Assembly: GCF_003671495.1 (NCBI RefSeq)
Contig: NZ_RCHN01000034.1
Span: 62,001-126,000, forward strand
Direction of reading: 5' to 3'
Length of the DNA: 64,000 nt
Source: Ketobacter sp.
GTDB taxonomy: Bacteria; Pseudomonadota; Gammaproteobacteria; Pseudomonadales; Ketobacteraceae
Both the position numbers and the translations under genes were made by a program. Below, in pieces: positions 36,533 through 46,321 of the stretch. Each line of letters starts with the position of its first letter. Position 1 is the first letter of the stretch. Under the pieces are notes generated by a model. The model saw nothing but the letters and a program-made list of their open reading frames with translations, had not been told where the DNA came from and did not search any database.

Positions 36533-36689
36533 CAACGGTAGCTAGGAAAGTACGGCTAGATATTTATGTTCAATCGTTACGAAGTCCCATCAGTAGAACC
36601 TCGTCCTTTTAATCATAAGTAACACCATCTCTTCTCAGCTAAACCGCCCTGATAAGGCAAATCTAGAAATGTTTAAATAGGATAAGACT

Positions 36690-36896
36690 ATGTCAACTAC
36701 TACTGGTACCGTTAAATGGTTCAACGAAAGCAAAGGTTTCGGCTTCATCGAACAGGATAACGGCCCCGACGTGTTCGCACACTTCAGCGCTATTCAAGGT
36801 TCCGGTTTCCGTACCCTGACTGAAGGTCAGCGCGTTCAGTTCACAGTAACTCAGGGCCAGAAAGGTCCTCAGGCTGAGAACATCGTTGCGATCTAA
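36690..36896 (+). CDS. CspA-family cold-shock protein
   Basis: 68-residue OB-fold nucleic-acid chaperone. RNP1 (KGFGFI) and RNP2 (DVFAHF) are intact within [27 protein letters not shown]. Ribosome site AGGA. Preceded by a long leader and followed by an intrinsic terminator, so it is a single-gene transcript. Which member of the Csp family cannot be told from sequence alone. Confidence 0.97.
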   Translation: MSTTTGTVKWFNESKGFGFIEQDNGPDVFAHFSAIQGSGFRTLTEGQRVQFTVTQGQKGPQAENIVAI

Positions 36897-36924
36897 TCTA
36901 GTCTTCTAGAATCAGATCCAGAAA

Positions 36925-36950
36925 AGCAGGCTCCTGAGCCTGCTTTTTTT
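36925..36950. terminator. Intrinsic terminator after the cold-shock gene
   Basis: AGCAGGCT, loop CCTG, AGCCTGCT, then seven T. The run AAAA before the stem lets it also terminate the convergent DnaJ-related gene. Confidence 0.9.
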
Positions 36951-36999
36951 ATGCCTGCTAAACGCGCCTGCTGATATGAATTGGGGTGGCAGGCGCCCT

Positions 37000-37587
37000 T
37001 CAGGGCCGCAACAGCTCATACGCTGCCCGGATTTCCATAAAGCGGGCCTGATCGCCCCCCCGGTCCGGATGATGCTGGCGGGCCAGCCGTTGATAGCGCT
37101 GCTTGATGTCCGTGGCAGAGGCCCCCTCCCCCAACGCCAGTGTGACCAGGGCCTGCCGGCGTTCCCCGCGGTCCAGTCGGCGCCAGAACCCTTGCAACAG
37201 CGCCACCACATCCTCTCGAGTGGTCTCATGATAGTGGCCCCAGTCCAGATAGTATTCCCGCATGGGATCCTCTGGCTCTGGAAGACGTTGGCTTGATTGT
37301 GTCGGCTGCGCACTGTGAAGGCGTATATCCAAGGGGGCGATCTGTAGCCGCAGTTGCTCTTCATCCCACAATGAGCCCTGCAGTTGATACAGGCCGTTCA
37401 TCAACAGGAAGTTTTTCTTGAACAGACTGAGCTCACTGCGATCATCCAGCGCCGCCAGACAAGGGTGCCGGGACAGGCTGGCCAACAGGTGGTGAATGCC
37501 GAAAGGCGTCGCTGGCGCGGTGTGCAGGTTACGACGCAACTGGGTGAGGATGGCGGGTATAAGCGGGTTTTGCCGGAGCTCTCTCAT
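37000..37587 (-). CDS. DnaJ-related co-chaperone
   Basis: 195 residues. The N-terminal two thirds match the DnaJ-related N-domain found in proteobacteria (NPLIPAILTQLRRN, LFKKNFLLMNGLYQLQ). The C-terminal J domain (about 130-195) has the HPD tripeptide in QHHPDRGGD that stimulates Hsp70 ATPase. Probably membrane-independent. Lies 62 bases downstream of lysS in the same direction and may share its transcript. Confidence 0.9.
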   Translation of the reverse strand: MRELRQNPLIPAILTQLRRNLHTAPATPFGIHHLLASLSRHPCLAALDDRSELSLFKKNFLLMNGLYQLQGSLWDEEQLRLQIAPLDIRLHSAQPTQSSQRLPEPEDPMREYYLDWGHYHETTREDVVALLQGFWRRLDRGERRQALVTLALGEGASATDIKQRYQRLARQHHPDRGGDQARFMEIRAAYELLRP

Positions 37588-37649
37588 GCCTTAAGGGTAG
37601 CAGAAAAAGGTCAGGAGAGTGCTCGGCAAAGCCCGCAGGCGAGCCGTGG

Positions 37650-39149
37650 TTAACCCTGGGGACGCATATGGGGGAACAGGATGACATCGCGAATGGAAGG
37701 CGAGTCAGTGAACAACATCACCAGACGGTCAATGCCGATGCCTTCCCCGGCGGTGGGCGGCATACCGTACTCCAGCGCCGCGATGTAGTCCGCGTCGAAG
37801 TGCATGGCTTCATCGTCACCGGCGTCTTTCTCCTCCACCTGCTTGCGGAAGCGCTCAGCCTGATCTTCGGGGTCATTCAGTTCCGAAAAGCCATTGGCCA
37901 GCTCACGCCCGCCCACAAAAAACTCGAAGCGGTCGGTCACAAAGGGGTTGGCGTCGCTGCGACGGGCCAACGGAGACACTTCTGTAGGGTATTCGGTGAT
38001 GAAGGTGGGGTTCTTCAATCGGTGCTCCACCGTTTCCTCAAAGATCTCGATCTGCAGTTTGCCCAGACCGTAGCTGGGTTTGACATCGATGTTGAGCTTC
38101 TTGCACACGGCGGTCGCCGCTTCGATGGTTTGCAGATCCGCGGCGGTCAGATCCGGATTGTAATGCAGGATGGAATCAAACACCGACATACGGGTGAACG
38201 GCGAACCAAAGTCATAGGTTTCACCCTGGTATTCCACGTCGGTTTTGCCCAGCACGTCCAGGGCGATGGTGCGCAGCATGTCCTCGGTGAGATCCATCAG
38301 GTCTTTGTAATCAGCGTAGGCCTGATAGAACTCCACCATGGTGAATTCCGGGTTATGGCGAGTGGAGAGGCCTTCGTTGCGGAAGTTGCGGTTGATTTCG
38401 AACACACGCTCGAAACCACCCACCACCAGTCGCTTCAGGTACAGTTCCGGGGCGATACGCAGGAACAGTTCCATATCCAGGGAGTTGTGGAAGGTCACAA
38501 ACGGACGCGCCGAAGCACCACCGGGAATCACCTGCATCATGGGGGTTTCCACTTCCAGGTAGCCGCGGGTACGCAGATAGTCACGAATGCCTTCCACCAC
38601 GGCAGAACGCACGCGGAAGGTTTCGCGCACGTCTTCGTTCACAATCAGATCCACATAGCGCTGGCGATAGCGCATCTCCTGGTCCGCCAGCCCCTTGTGC
38701 TTGTCTGGTAGCGGGCGCAGGGATTTTACCAGGTGCTCGCAGGTTTCAATGTGCACATACAGATCCCCTTTGCCGGATTTCTGCAGGGTGCCGGTAACGC
38801 CTACGATGTCACCCAGATCCCAGGTTTTGATATCGTCCAATACGTCTTTGGCCAGGCTTTTACGATCCACATACAACTGGATACGGCCACTCATATCCTG
38901 AATCACGATGAAGGCGCCGCGGTTCAACATGACGCGACCCGCCACCTTCACCGGCACCGCCAGTTCTTCCAGCTCCGGTTTGGTTTTGTCGCCATAGGCT
39001 GCCTGCAGGTCACCGCAATAATGCTCACGGCGGAACCCGTTGGGGAAGGCATTCCCTTTCTCCCGCTTGCTGGCCAGTTTGGCCCGACGCTCGGCGATGA
39101 GTTTGTTTTCATCCTGCTCCACAGGTGCTTGCTTTTGCTTGTCTGTCAT
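37650..39149 (-). CDS. lysS: Lysyl-tRNA synthetase (class II)
   Basis: 499 residues. N-terminal OB-fold anticodon-binding domain ([22 protein letters not shown]...) and class II catalytic domain: motif 1 around [21 protein letters not shown], motif 2 [31 protein letters not shown] (in outline), motif 3 [16 protein letters not shown]. Charges tRNA-Lys. Follows prfB by 18 bases, the classic prfB-lysS operon. Confidence 0.98.
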   Translation of the reverse strand: MTDKQKQAPVEQDENKLIAERRAKLASKREKGNAFPNGFRREHYCGDLQAAYGDKTKPELEELAVPVKVAGRVMLNRGAFIVIQDMSGRIQLYVDRKSLAKDVLDDIKTWDLGDIVGVTGTLQKSGKGDLYVHIETCEHLVKSLRPLPDKHKGLADQEMRYRQRYVDLIVNEDVRETFRVRSAVVEGIRDYLRTRGYLEVETPMMQVIPGGASARPFVTFHNSLDMELFLRIAPELYLKRLVVGGFERVFEINRNFRNEGLSTRHNPEFTMVEFYQAYADYKDLMDLTEDMLRTIALDVLGKTDVEYQGETYDFGSPFTRMSVFDSILHYNPDLTAADLQTIEAATAVCKKLNIDVKPSYGLGKLQIEIFEETVEHRLKNPTFITEYPTEVSPLARRSDANPFVTDRFEFFVGGRELANGFSELNDPEDQAERFRKQVEEKDAGDDEAMHFDADYIAALEYGMPPTAGEGIGIDRLVMLFTDSPSIRDVILFPHMRPQG

Positions 39150-39167
39150 GGTGATGCCTTAAATTGG

Positions 39168-40263
39168 TTACAGCCCAGCTTTCAAACTGGCTTCGATAAA
39201 CTGATCCAGATCCCCATCCAGCACGGCGTTGGGGTTGGAGCTTTCCACACCGGTGCGCAGGTCCTTGATGCGGGACTGGTCCAGTACATATGAACGGATC
39301 TGGCTGCCCCAGCCGATGTCGGACTTGGCGTCCTCCATGGCTTGCTTTTCCGCGTTCTGTTTCTGGATTTCCATTTCGTACAGTTTCGCCCGCAACTGTT
39401 TCATGGCCTGATCTTTGTTTTTGTGCTGGGAACGATCGTTCTGGCACTGGGTGACGATGCCCGAGGGCAGGTGCGTGATGCGCACCGCCGATTCGGTCCG
39501 GTTTACGTGCTGACCACCGGCACCGCTGGCGCGATAGACGTCGATGCGCAGATCCGCCGGGTTGATCTCGATGTCGATGTTGTCGTCGATCTCCGGCGAA
39601 ACGAATACGGAGGCAAACGAAGTATGGCGGCGGTTACCGGAATCAAAGGGGGATTTACGCACCAGTCGGTGCACACCGGTTTCGGTCTTCAGCCAACCGT
39701 AGGCGTATTCGCCCTGAAAATGGATAGTGGCACTTTTGATGCCCGCCACTTCCCCATCGGAGACTTCAATCAACTCGGTTTTGAAGCCGGAACGCTCGCC
39801 CCAACGCAGGTACATGCGCAGCAGGATATTGGCCCAGTCCTGGGCTTCGGTGCCGCCAGAGCCGGCCTGGATGTCGAGATAACAATTGTTGGCGTCCATC
39901 TGGCCGGAGAACATGCGCAGGAACTCCAGACGGGCCACATCCGCTTCCAGCTTGTCCAGCTCGGTTTCCACTTCCTGCACCGAGGCTTCGTCGTTCTCTT
40001 CCACGGCCATCTCCAGCAATTCCGCCAGATCAATGACACCGGATTTGAGATTCTTCAGTATGGTAACGGTTTGATCGAGGGAGACCCGCTCCCGCCCCAA
40101 CTCCTGGGCCCGCTCCGGGTCGTTCCAAATGTTGGGGTCTTCCAGTTCGCGATTGACTTCATCCAAACGTTCACATTTCAGATCGAAGTCAAAGATACCC
40201 CCTCAACGCGTCACCGCGCGTTTGAAGGTCTTTGATTTTATTGAGTATTGGATTGATTTCCAT
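39168..40263 (-). CDS. prfB: Peptide chain release factor 2 (with programmed +1 frameshift)
   Basis: RF2 releases peptides at UGA and UAA codons. Translation begins at the ATG at 40261-40263 ([13 protein letters not shown]...), reads 24 codons to CTT at 40192-40194, then meets TGA at 40189-40191. A +1 slip continues as [18 protein letters not shown] to the stop at 39168, 364 residues in all. The anticodon-mimic SPF tripeptide ([15 protein letters not shown]) and the GGQ catalytic motif ([15 protein letters not shown]) are intact. Heads the prfB-lysS operon. Confidence 0.98.
40188..40203 (-). promoter_or_regulatory. prfB programmed frameshift site
   Basis: Minus-strand AGGGGGTATCTTTGAC: an internal Shine-Dalgarno-like AGGGGG, then CTT TGA C, the canonical prfB slip site. 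The weak UGA termination context lets low RF2 levels raise frameshifting, an autoregulatory loop. Confidence 0.97.
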
Positions 40264-40281
40264 GGGCTTCGGCTTTCCGGG

Positions 40282-40316
40282 AAAATACGCTATTGAGGTC
40301 GAAAGGCGCGTATTTT
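40282..40316 (-). terminator. Possible terminator after the hybrid kinase gene
   Basis: AAAATACGC (40282-40290) and GCGTATTTT (40308-40316) form a 9-bp inverted repeat with a 17-base loop, between the kinase stop and the prfB start. The loop is large, so this is uncertain; it may instead be part of the prfB promoter region. Confidence 0.45.
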
Positions 40317-40346
40317 ACCGGGCAATGGACCCAGTATCCAGCCAAT

Positions 40347-43256
40347 CTAAACAGCTTTACCGGTTGCCGTGAAATATCGCTCCATCAGCGCTTCCAGAGC
40401 CCGGAATTCCAGGGGTTTGCTGAGCACCTCATCCATCCCGGCATTGCGGGCTTTCTGGCGCTCCTCCTGCAGCACATGGGCCGTAAGGGCGATCACCGGC
40501 TTGTGGGCCCGATGCAGCTTGGATTCCTGCTGTCGGAAGCCCCGGGTAGCATCGAATCCGTCCATCACCGGCATCTCACAGTCCATCAGCACCAGATCAT
40601 AGGCCTGGTAGTCCCGGGTCAGGCGTTCCAGCGCCTCCCGCCCGTGGGACACCAGATCGTGGGCAACCCCCAGTTTGTCCAGCATCTTGGACACCACCAA
40701 CTGGTTGACGTGATTATCCTCAGCCACCAGCACGCGCCGCCCTTCAAAACGTCCAACGCTGGACCTGGGGGATAATGGCTTTGGGGCCACCGTTTGATGG
40801 GTACCCTGAATCAGGCCCACAACAATGGGGTGAACCTGCTGAATCACCAGGGGCCGGGTCATCCAGTGCCAGCTGATGAACTGGTCGAGTTCCTCCCCCA
40901 CTGGGGCCCAGCCAAAGGGCGTCAGGCACAACATGGGGGCAAGCTCGGTCAGACCACTGTGCTGCACCCGTTTGGCGAAGGCCAGGTCGACAATGGCCAG
41001 GTCGAACGCCGGTTCTGCAAGAACCTGCAGCCGGTTGAGGGCCGTTTCGGTGCGGGTTTCCACCTGTACCAGGGCGCCACAGTAGCGGAGGAATTCTGCC
41101 ATGTCTTCTTGGTACTGATGGGCGCCACCGGTCATCAGAATACGCTGGCCCCGCAGGGATTGTGGCAGCTTATGCCCCAGGAGCGGCCCCGGGTCGGCCT
41201 CGCAGGCCACCACCAGCCGGAAGCAACTGCCCCACCCGGGGACACTCTCCACCTGGATTTCGCCGTTCATCAACCCTGCCAGATATTGACTGATGGTGAG
41301 CCCCAATCCGGTTCCCCCAGCCTGCCGGGTATAGGACACCTCCTCCTCCACAAAGGGCTTGAACAGCGTGTCCAATTTATCCGCTGCAATGCCTGTCCCT
41401 GTGTCCTGAACCTCAAAGACCAGGCGTCGCTGCTCCGGGTTCTCGGTCTCCCGTTCCAGCCTGACATGCAAACGCACCCGCCCCTGTTGGGTGAATTTGA
41501 ACGCATTGTTCAGCAGGTTACGCAGGATCTGCTTGAGCCGGGTGGGGTCACCGCGCACTCCGGAGGGAAGTTCCGGTGCCAGGGTCACATAGAATTCCAG
41601 TTGCTTGCGTTTGGCTCGTGCCAGAAATTCAGACGCCACCTCTTCACACAGGGAAACCATGTTCAGTTCAATGATCTCCAACTCCATTTTGCCGGCAGAG
41701 ATCTTCGAGTAATCGAGGATGTCATTGATGGTTTTGAGTAAGGCCTTGCCCGACTTGCGAATAACATCCAGGTATTGTTTCTGCTGCGGGTCCAGCCGGG
41801 TGTCCGTGAGCAGATCCGCCATTCCCAGCACGCCGTTCATGGGGGTCCGGATCTCATGACTCATGGTGGCGAGAAACTCGCTCTTGGCACGGCTTTCCGC
41901 CTGCTCTTCAAATAATCGCTGCTGGGCATTCAGCTCATGCACTTTGGCCTCGTATTCCGCCTGCAAAAACCGTTCATGCTCATCATGGGCCCGCTGTTCA
42001 TTGCGCAGCGCCTGGCGACGGGCCGCAAAACGCTGGCGCCGTTCCTGGTTGATGCGATCCGCCAGAGCGAAGGAAAACAACACCACCAGAAACATAAAGC
42101 CGATCTGCAGTACGTTATCGGTCAACCGGGTGAGCGGCAGCCACCCCTGCTTGTGGGCCAGGAACACCAGTCCACCCACCAATATCACCAGATTGGCCAG
42201 AATATGGTAGCGGGCTTCGATCTGCCCGCGCCGCAAAGTCGTTATCCCCACCATCACCCCCACTACGGCGCTGGCCACACAAACGGCGGCACAGAGCAAT
42301 GCGGCCCACTGGAACGGCACCCAAAACACACTGACACCAGCAAAGGCAAAGGCCACCGCCAGTATCAGCACCGATTGATTGCAGCGGGGATTGGCCGAAC
42401 GCAGATGCAGGAGGGATTGGGTGAACGCCATGGCGCAGACGCCGTACAACCCCACGCTCACCAACAGCATCCATTGGTTCATGGACGGGAACGCAGGCCA
42501 CAGGTACTGGAAGCCCACCCCTTCCAGGGCCGCCATAAACAATGCCACCCCCACCACCGACCCGGCATAGTACAAATACGCGGTATGCCGCACGCTCAGA
42601 TAAATAAACAGGTTGTACAACACCATCACCAGCAGCACGCCGAAGTACAGGCCATGGCCCATCAGTTCCCGCTGCCGCTGTTGATAGAAGGCCGGGCGCT
42701 GGTAAAGGGTCATGGGCAGCATCAGGGTGTTATCGGATTGCACCCGTAAGATCACTTCGGTTCTGGCGTTGGCCAGCAGCGGAAGCGGCACCGAGAAATA
42801 GCGATTCAGAATGGGGCGTTGGGAAAACGGCAGGCGATCCCCCATCACATAGTGCCGGATAGAGTGCCGGGAATCCTGCTGTGACAATCCGGGTATGACA
42901 AAAATTTCGATGCTATCCAGCGAGGCAAACGCCACATCCAGAATGCCATCAATGTCGGAGCGGGTCGCATTGGTGAGGGAAAATCGCAGCCAGTAAGCGG
43001 CAGCGTCAAAGCCGAAGTGCGGTATTCCACCGTGCCAGGGCGCCCACCCACTGCCGCGACGGACATCCTCCAGCGCCAATCCGCCATGGGCATCCCGCCA
43101 ATACTCGATCTTCACATGATCACCGCCGATGGGCACGGACTCGAAGTCAGGATCAGTGATGTTAAGCGCGGCCGTCGCCAGTGCGCAGTGCCCCATCAGC
43201 ACCCACACAAACACCAAGCAGTAGCGCAGCGCCCCAGCGCTGGATACGGTGAACAT
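40347..43256 (-). CDS. 7TMR-DISM hybrid sensor histidine kinase
   Basis: About 969 residues from the ATG at 43254-43256 (GGGG six bases upstream); a GTG nine codons earlier is possible. Order: signal-like helix, DISM extracellular domain (about 35-170; MGDRLPFSQRPILN), seven-helix DISM membrane domain (about 195-400), coiled coil (about 400-465), HisKA with phosphoacceptor His467 (ATMSHEIRTP), HATPase (GTGIAADKL, GGTGLGL), a degenerate receiver, and a C-terminal receiver with phosphoacceptor Asp892 (LVLMDCEMPVMDG) and Lys947. No dedicated regulator is adjacent; phosphorelay to an HPt protein elsewhere is likely. The carbohydrate-like DISM ligand is unknown. Confidence 0.9.
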   Translation of the reverse strand: MFTVSSAGALRYCLVFVWVLMGHCALATAALNITDPDFESVPIGGDHVKIEYWRDAHGGLALEDVRRGSGWAPWHGGIPHFGFDAAAYWLRFSLTNATRSDIDGILDVAFASLDSIEIFVIPGLSQQDSRHSIRHYVMGDRLPFSQRPILNRYFSVPLPLLANARTEVILRVQSDNTLMLPMTLYQRPAFYQQRQRELMGHGLYFGVLLVMVLYNLFIYLSVRHTAYLYYAGSVVGVALFMAALEGVGFQYLWPAFPSMNQWMLLVSVGLYGVCAMAFTQSLLHLRSANPRCNQSVLILAVAFAFAGVSVFWVPFQWAALLCAAVCVASAVVGVMVGITTLRRGQIEARYHILANLVILVGGLVFLAHKQGWLPLTRLTDNVLQIGFMFLVVLFSFALADRINQERRQRFAARRQALRNEQRAHDEHERFLQAEYEAKVHELNAQQRLFEEQAESRAKSEFLATMSHEIRTPMNGVLGMADLLTDTRLDPQQKQYLDVIRKSGKALLKTINDILDYSKISAGKMELEIIELNMVSLCEEVASEFLARAKRKQLEFYVTLAPELPSGVRGDPTRLKQILRNLLNNAFKFTQQGRVRLHVRLERETENPEQRRLVFEVQDTGTGIAADKLDTLFKPFVEEEVSYTRQAGGTGLGLTISQYLAGLMNGEIQVESVPGWGSCFRLVVACEADPGPLLGHKLPQSLRGQRILMTGGAHQYQEDMAEFLRYCGALVQVETRTETALNRLQVLAEPAFDLAIVDLAFAKRVQHSGLTELAPMLCLTPFGWAPVGEELDQFISWHWMTRPLVIQQVHPIVVGLIQGTHQTVAPKPLSPRSSVGRFEGRRVLVAEDNHVNQLVVSKMLDKLGVAHDLVSHGREALERLTRDYQAYDLVLMDCEMPVMDGFDATRGFRQQESKLHRAHKPVIALTAHVLQEERQKARNAGMDEVLSKPLEFRALEALMERYFTATGKAV

Positions 43257-43344
43257 TGAAGCCCCAATCAAAACGATACGCACTAACTATAGCCCAACAC
43301 CACTCCATCGGATAAACAAAATGGCGCGGGTGCCTGTACCCTGA

Positions 43345-44328
43345 CTATAGGGTGGCTTTGCTGAACCGGCCACGATATTCCCGCGGTGACAGCCCCACCT
43401 TGCGCTTGAACATCTTGGAGAAAGACGATACGTCTTCGTAGCCCACCCGCTGGGTAATCTCGGCGATGGTCTGGGCGCTGACTTCCAGGAACTTCTTGGC
43501 CACCTCGATGCGTACGGTTTGCAGGTACGCCAGTGGCGACTCCCCGGTAGCGGTTTTGAAGCGGCGGATGAGGGTGCGGGGGCTCATGGCATACTGCTCT
43601 GCCAACCAGGCCAGGGAGAAATCCTCCGCATAGTGCTCGTCGATCCACTCCTGCACCGCCTTGACGGTTTCATCACTGTGATACTTATTGTGATGGGTGG
43701 CAAAGTAACTCAATTGGGAATGGCGCCCGGTGTCCAGCACCATGGCCTTGGCGGATTCGATGGCGGTTTCATGGTCGATGTACAGTTCGATCAGATACAA
43801 CGCCATATCAAACCAGGCAGTGCCGCCACCGGAACAGAACACCTGGCCGTCGGTGGTGATCAACTGCTCCGGCACCAGTTGCACACCGGGGTAACGGGCT
43901 TTGAAACGCTCAGCATGGGCCCAATGGGTAGTGGCTTTGCGGCCATCCAGAATACCCGCCTCGGCCAGAAAGAACGCTCCGGTGCAATTGCTGATGATCT
44001 GGGTGCCCCCACTGGCGTATGCTTTCAGCACCTCAATCAGATCGCGGTTGGTGTCCAGGGCTTTGTCCACGTCACCACCGATGGACGGCACCAGGATCAC
44101 ATCCGCTGCACCAATCTGCTCAAATCCGCAGTGCGCCTGAATCACGATATTGTTCAGGCAACGGATGGCGCGGCCCTCACGGGTCGCCAGTTGCACGTCG
44201 AACTTGGGCTCCATATTGCGGCCGGCAAAATAGTTCCAGGCGGTGCCTGCAGTGGAGAGCAGGTCAATGACACCCGTGATGGCGGTGGCAAAAGCGTAGT
44301 CGAACCCGAGAATGCGTACTTTGATCAT
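43345..44328 (-). CDS. GlxA-type AraC regulator (DJ-1/PfpI N-domain)
   Basis: 327 residues from the ATG at 44326-44328 (MIKVRILGFDYAFATAITGV). The N-terminal half is a DJ-1/PfpI-like domain (VILVPSIGGDVDKAL, IISNCTGAFFLAEAGILDGRKATTHW, with Cys in the nucleophile-elbow position). The C-terminal AraC HTH domain has FSLAWLAEQYAMSPRTLIRRFKTATGESPLAYLQ and IAEITQRVGYEDVSSFSKMFKRKVGLSPREYR. Divergent from the acyl-CoA dehydrogenase/crotonase pair, which it probably controls. The inducer is not predictable. Confidence 0.88.
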   Translation of the reverse strand: MIKVRILGFDYAFATAITGVIDLLSTAGTAWNYFAGRNMEPKFDVQLATREGRAIRCLNNIVIQAHCGFEQIGAADVILVPSIGGDVDKALDTNRDLIEVLKAYASGGTQIISNCTGAFFLAEAGILDGRKATTHWAHAERFKARYPGVQLVPEQLITTDGQVFCSGGGTAWFDMALYLIELYIDHETAIESAKAMVLDTGRHSQLSYFATHHNKYHSDETVKAVQEWIDEHYAEDFSLAWLAEQYAMSPRTLIRRFKTATGESPLAYLQTVRIEVAKKFLEVSAQTIAEITQRVGYEDVSSFSKMFKRKVGLSPREYRGRFSKATL

Positions 44329-44353
44329 AACTGTCGAATTTAGCCTTGAATTA

Positions 44354-44365
44354 GTCATAAATGAC
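44354..44365. promoter_or_regulatory. Small palindrome between the GlxA regulator and acyl-CoA dehydrogenase
   Basis: GTCATAAATGAC is a palindrome with 5-bp arms 26 bases upstream of the regulator start. AraC-family proteins usually prefer direct repeats, so its role is unclear. The rest of this 172-base region has no obvious promoter. Confidence 0.25.
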
Positions 44366-44500
44366 AATTACACACTCCACAGGACAATGCAAATATGATC
44401 CCCCTTTTTCCTACAATTAATTCGAGTCGGCCTGTGAAACGGCCTGCTGATCAGCGCCGAGCTACGCCCCATTCAAACCGACCAACGCCGGGAGGAACAC

Positions 44501-46291
44501 ATGCCCCTGTTATCACGCCAGGATCTGGAATTCTGCCTCTATGAAATGCTGGACACAGAAAGTCTGCTGAAGAGCCCCCGCTACTCCGATCACAATCGCG
44601 AAACCTTTAGCCAGACCCTGGACACCGCGGAGCAGGTGGCGGAGAAATACTTCGCCCCCCACAACCAATTGGCGGACGCAAAAGAGCCCTGGTTTGACGG
44701 GGAGAAGGTGCACACCATTCCCGAAGTCAAAGCGGCCTTCCATCATTTTGTCAACGCCGGGTTGCTCACGGCGCGGCTGGACTTTGAAGACGGAGGCATG
44801 CAATTGCCCCACGTGGTGGCCGCCGCCTGCACCGGCTACGTCACCGCCGCCAATCCTTCCAGCTCCGCTTATCCGTTCCTGACCCTGGCCGCCTCCAATT
44901 TAATCCAGCATTTTGCCAGCGAAGAACTGAAAAACACCTATCTGCCCCTGCTGCGCAGCGGTCAGGCGGCGGGCACCATGGCGCTGACGGAGCCGGACAC
45001 CGGTTCGTCCCTGGCGGACATCAAAACCACTGCCACCCCCACCGATCAGGGGCACTACCTGGTGAAGGGCAACAAGATGTACATCTCCGGTGGGGATCAG
45101 GACATCACCGACAATATCGTGCATCTGGTGCTGGCCAAGATCAAAGGGGCCCCCACCGGCGTGAAGGGCATCTCCCTGTTCCTGGTACCCAAATGGCAGG
45201 TGGACGAACAGGGCCGCCCCCGGCAGCGCAACGACGTCCAGCTGGCGGGCCTGCTGCACAAGATGGGTTATCGCGGCACCACTTCCACCGTGCTCAATTT
45301 CGGTGAGCAAAACCAATGTGTGGGCTACCTGATCGGCGAGCCCCACCAGGGCCTGAAATACATGTTCATGATGATGAACGAAGCCCGGGTGGGTGTGGGC
45401 CTGGGTGCCGCTGTGATCGGTTATCGGGGTTATGTGGAATCCCTGAATTATGCCCGGGAGCGTCCCCAGGGGCGCCACCCCAGCAACAAGGACCCGGCCT
45501 CGCCGCCCATTGCCATCATTGAGCACGCCGATGTAAAACGCATGCTGCTGGCCCAGAAGGCCTATGCCGAGGCGGCGATCGCCCTGTGTCTGTATGCCAA
45601 TCACCTGATCGACCGCATCGATATCTGCAACGACCCGCAGCAGCGCAAACCGCTGCAGGAACTGCTGGACCTGCTGACCCCCATCGTCAAATCCTGGCCG
45701 TCTGAATTCGGCCCCAAGGCCAACTCCCTGGCCATCCAGATCCTGGGGGGAGCCGGTTACATCCGGGAATACCCGGTGGAGCAGTTCTATCGCGACAATC
45801 GCCTGAACCCCATTCACGAAGGCACCCATGGCATCCAGGCCATGGACCTGCTGGGGCGCAAACTGTGGCAGTCCGGCAGCCTGGGGCTGCAGACCCTGTT
45901 GGGTGAAATCAATAACACCTTGCAGCAGGCCGCAGAATTTGCCGAGCTGAATGAGTACTGTGAGCAATTGCAGGCAGCGCTGCAGCTGATGCAGACCACC
46001 ATCCAGAACCTGGGTAGCCAGCTACAAAAAGCAGGGCCGGACATCGGCCTGGCCAACGCCTCCGCCTTTTTAAGCCTGGCCGGCCACGTCGTTGTGGCCT
46101 GGCTCTGGCTGTGGCAAGCTAGCGCAGCGATGAAAGGCCTGCAGACCGGCTCAAGCTCTGGATTCTATCAAGGCAAACTGCACGCCTGCCGCTTCTTCTT
46201 CCGCTGGGAGCTGCCCAAAATCCAGCACTGGAGCACCCTGCTGCAGAACGCTGACGACACCTGCCGCACCATGCAGAACGAATTTTTCTGA
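44501..46291 (+). CDS. Acyl-CoA dehydrogenase (long, ~600-residue type)
   Basis: 596 residues of the subfamily with an extra N-terminal helix and a C-terminal acyl-CoA dehydrogenase-associated domain, as in AcdA/PA2815-like and DmdC enzymes. Motifs: MALTEPDTGSSLADIKTTATPT, KMYISGGDQDITDNIVHLVLAK, MMMNEARVGVGLGAAVIGYRGY, and NPIHEGTHGIQAMDLLGRK with the likely catalytic Glu. Strong GGGAGGAA ribosome site. Followed by a crotonase gene at 30 bases; the two could carry out consecutive beta-oxidation steps, but the chain length is unknown. Confidence 0.92.
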   Translation: MPLLSRQDLEFCLYEMLDTESLLKSPRYSDHNRETFSQTLDTAEQVAEKYFAPHNQLADAKEPWFDGEKVHTIPEVKAAFHHFVNAGLLTARLDFEDGGMQLPHVVAAACTGYVTAANPSSSAYPFLTLAASNLIQHFASEELKNTYLPLLRSGQAAGTMALTEPDTGSSLADIKTTATPTDQGHYLVKGNKMYISGGDQDITDNIVHLVLAKIKGAPTGVKGISLFLVPKWQVDEQGRPRQRNDVQLAGLLHKMGYRGTTSTVLNFGEQNQCVGYLIGEPHQGLKYMFMMMNEARVGVGLGAAVIGYRGYVESLNYARERPQGRHPSNKDPASPPIAIIEHADVKRMLLAQKAYAEAAIALCLYANHLIDRIDICNDPQQRKPLQELLDLLTPIVKSWPSEFGPKANSLAIQILGGAGYIREYPVEQFYRDNRLNPIHEGTHGIQAMDLLGRKLWQSGSLGLQTLLGEINNTLQQAAEFAELNEYCEQLQAALQLMQTTIQNLGSQLQKAGPDIGLANASAFLSLAGHVVVAWLWLWQASAAMKGLQTGSSSGFYQGKLHACRFFFRWELPKIQHWSTLLQNADDTCRTMQNEFF

Positions 46292-46321
46292 TCCAATAAC
46301 GACAACTGACACGAGGACGCT

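Noticed and set aside
37668..38711. 347-codon plus-strand frame inside lysS
   Set aside because: Antisense shadow of the lysyl-tRNA synthetase, with no ribosome site.
44900..45967. 355-codon minus-strand frame within the acyl-CoA dehydrogenase
   Set aside because: Antisense shadow; lysine-poor, His/Gln/Gly-rich composition typical of antisense to a GC-rich gene.
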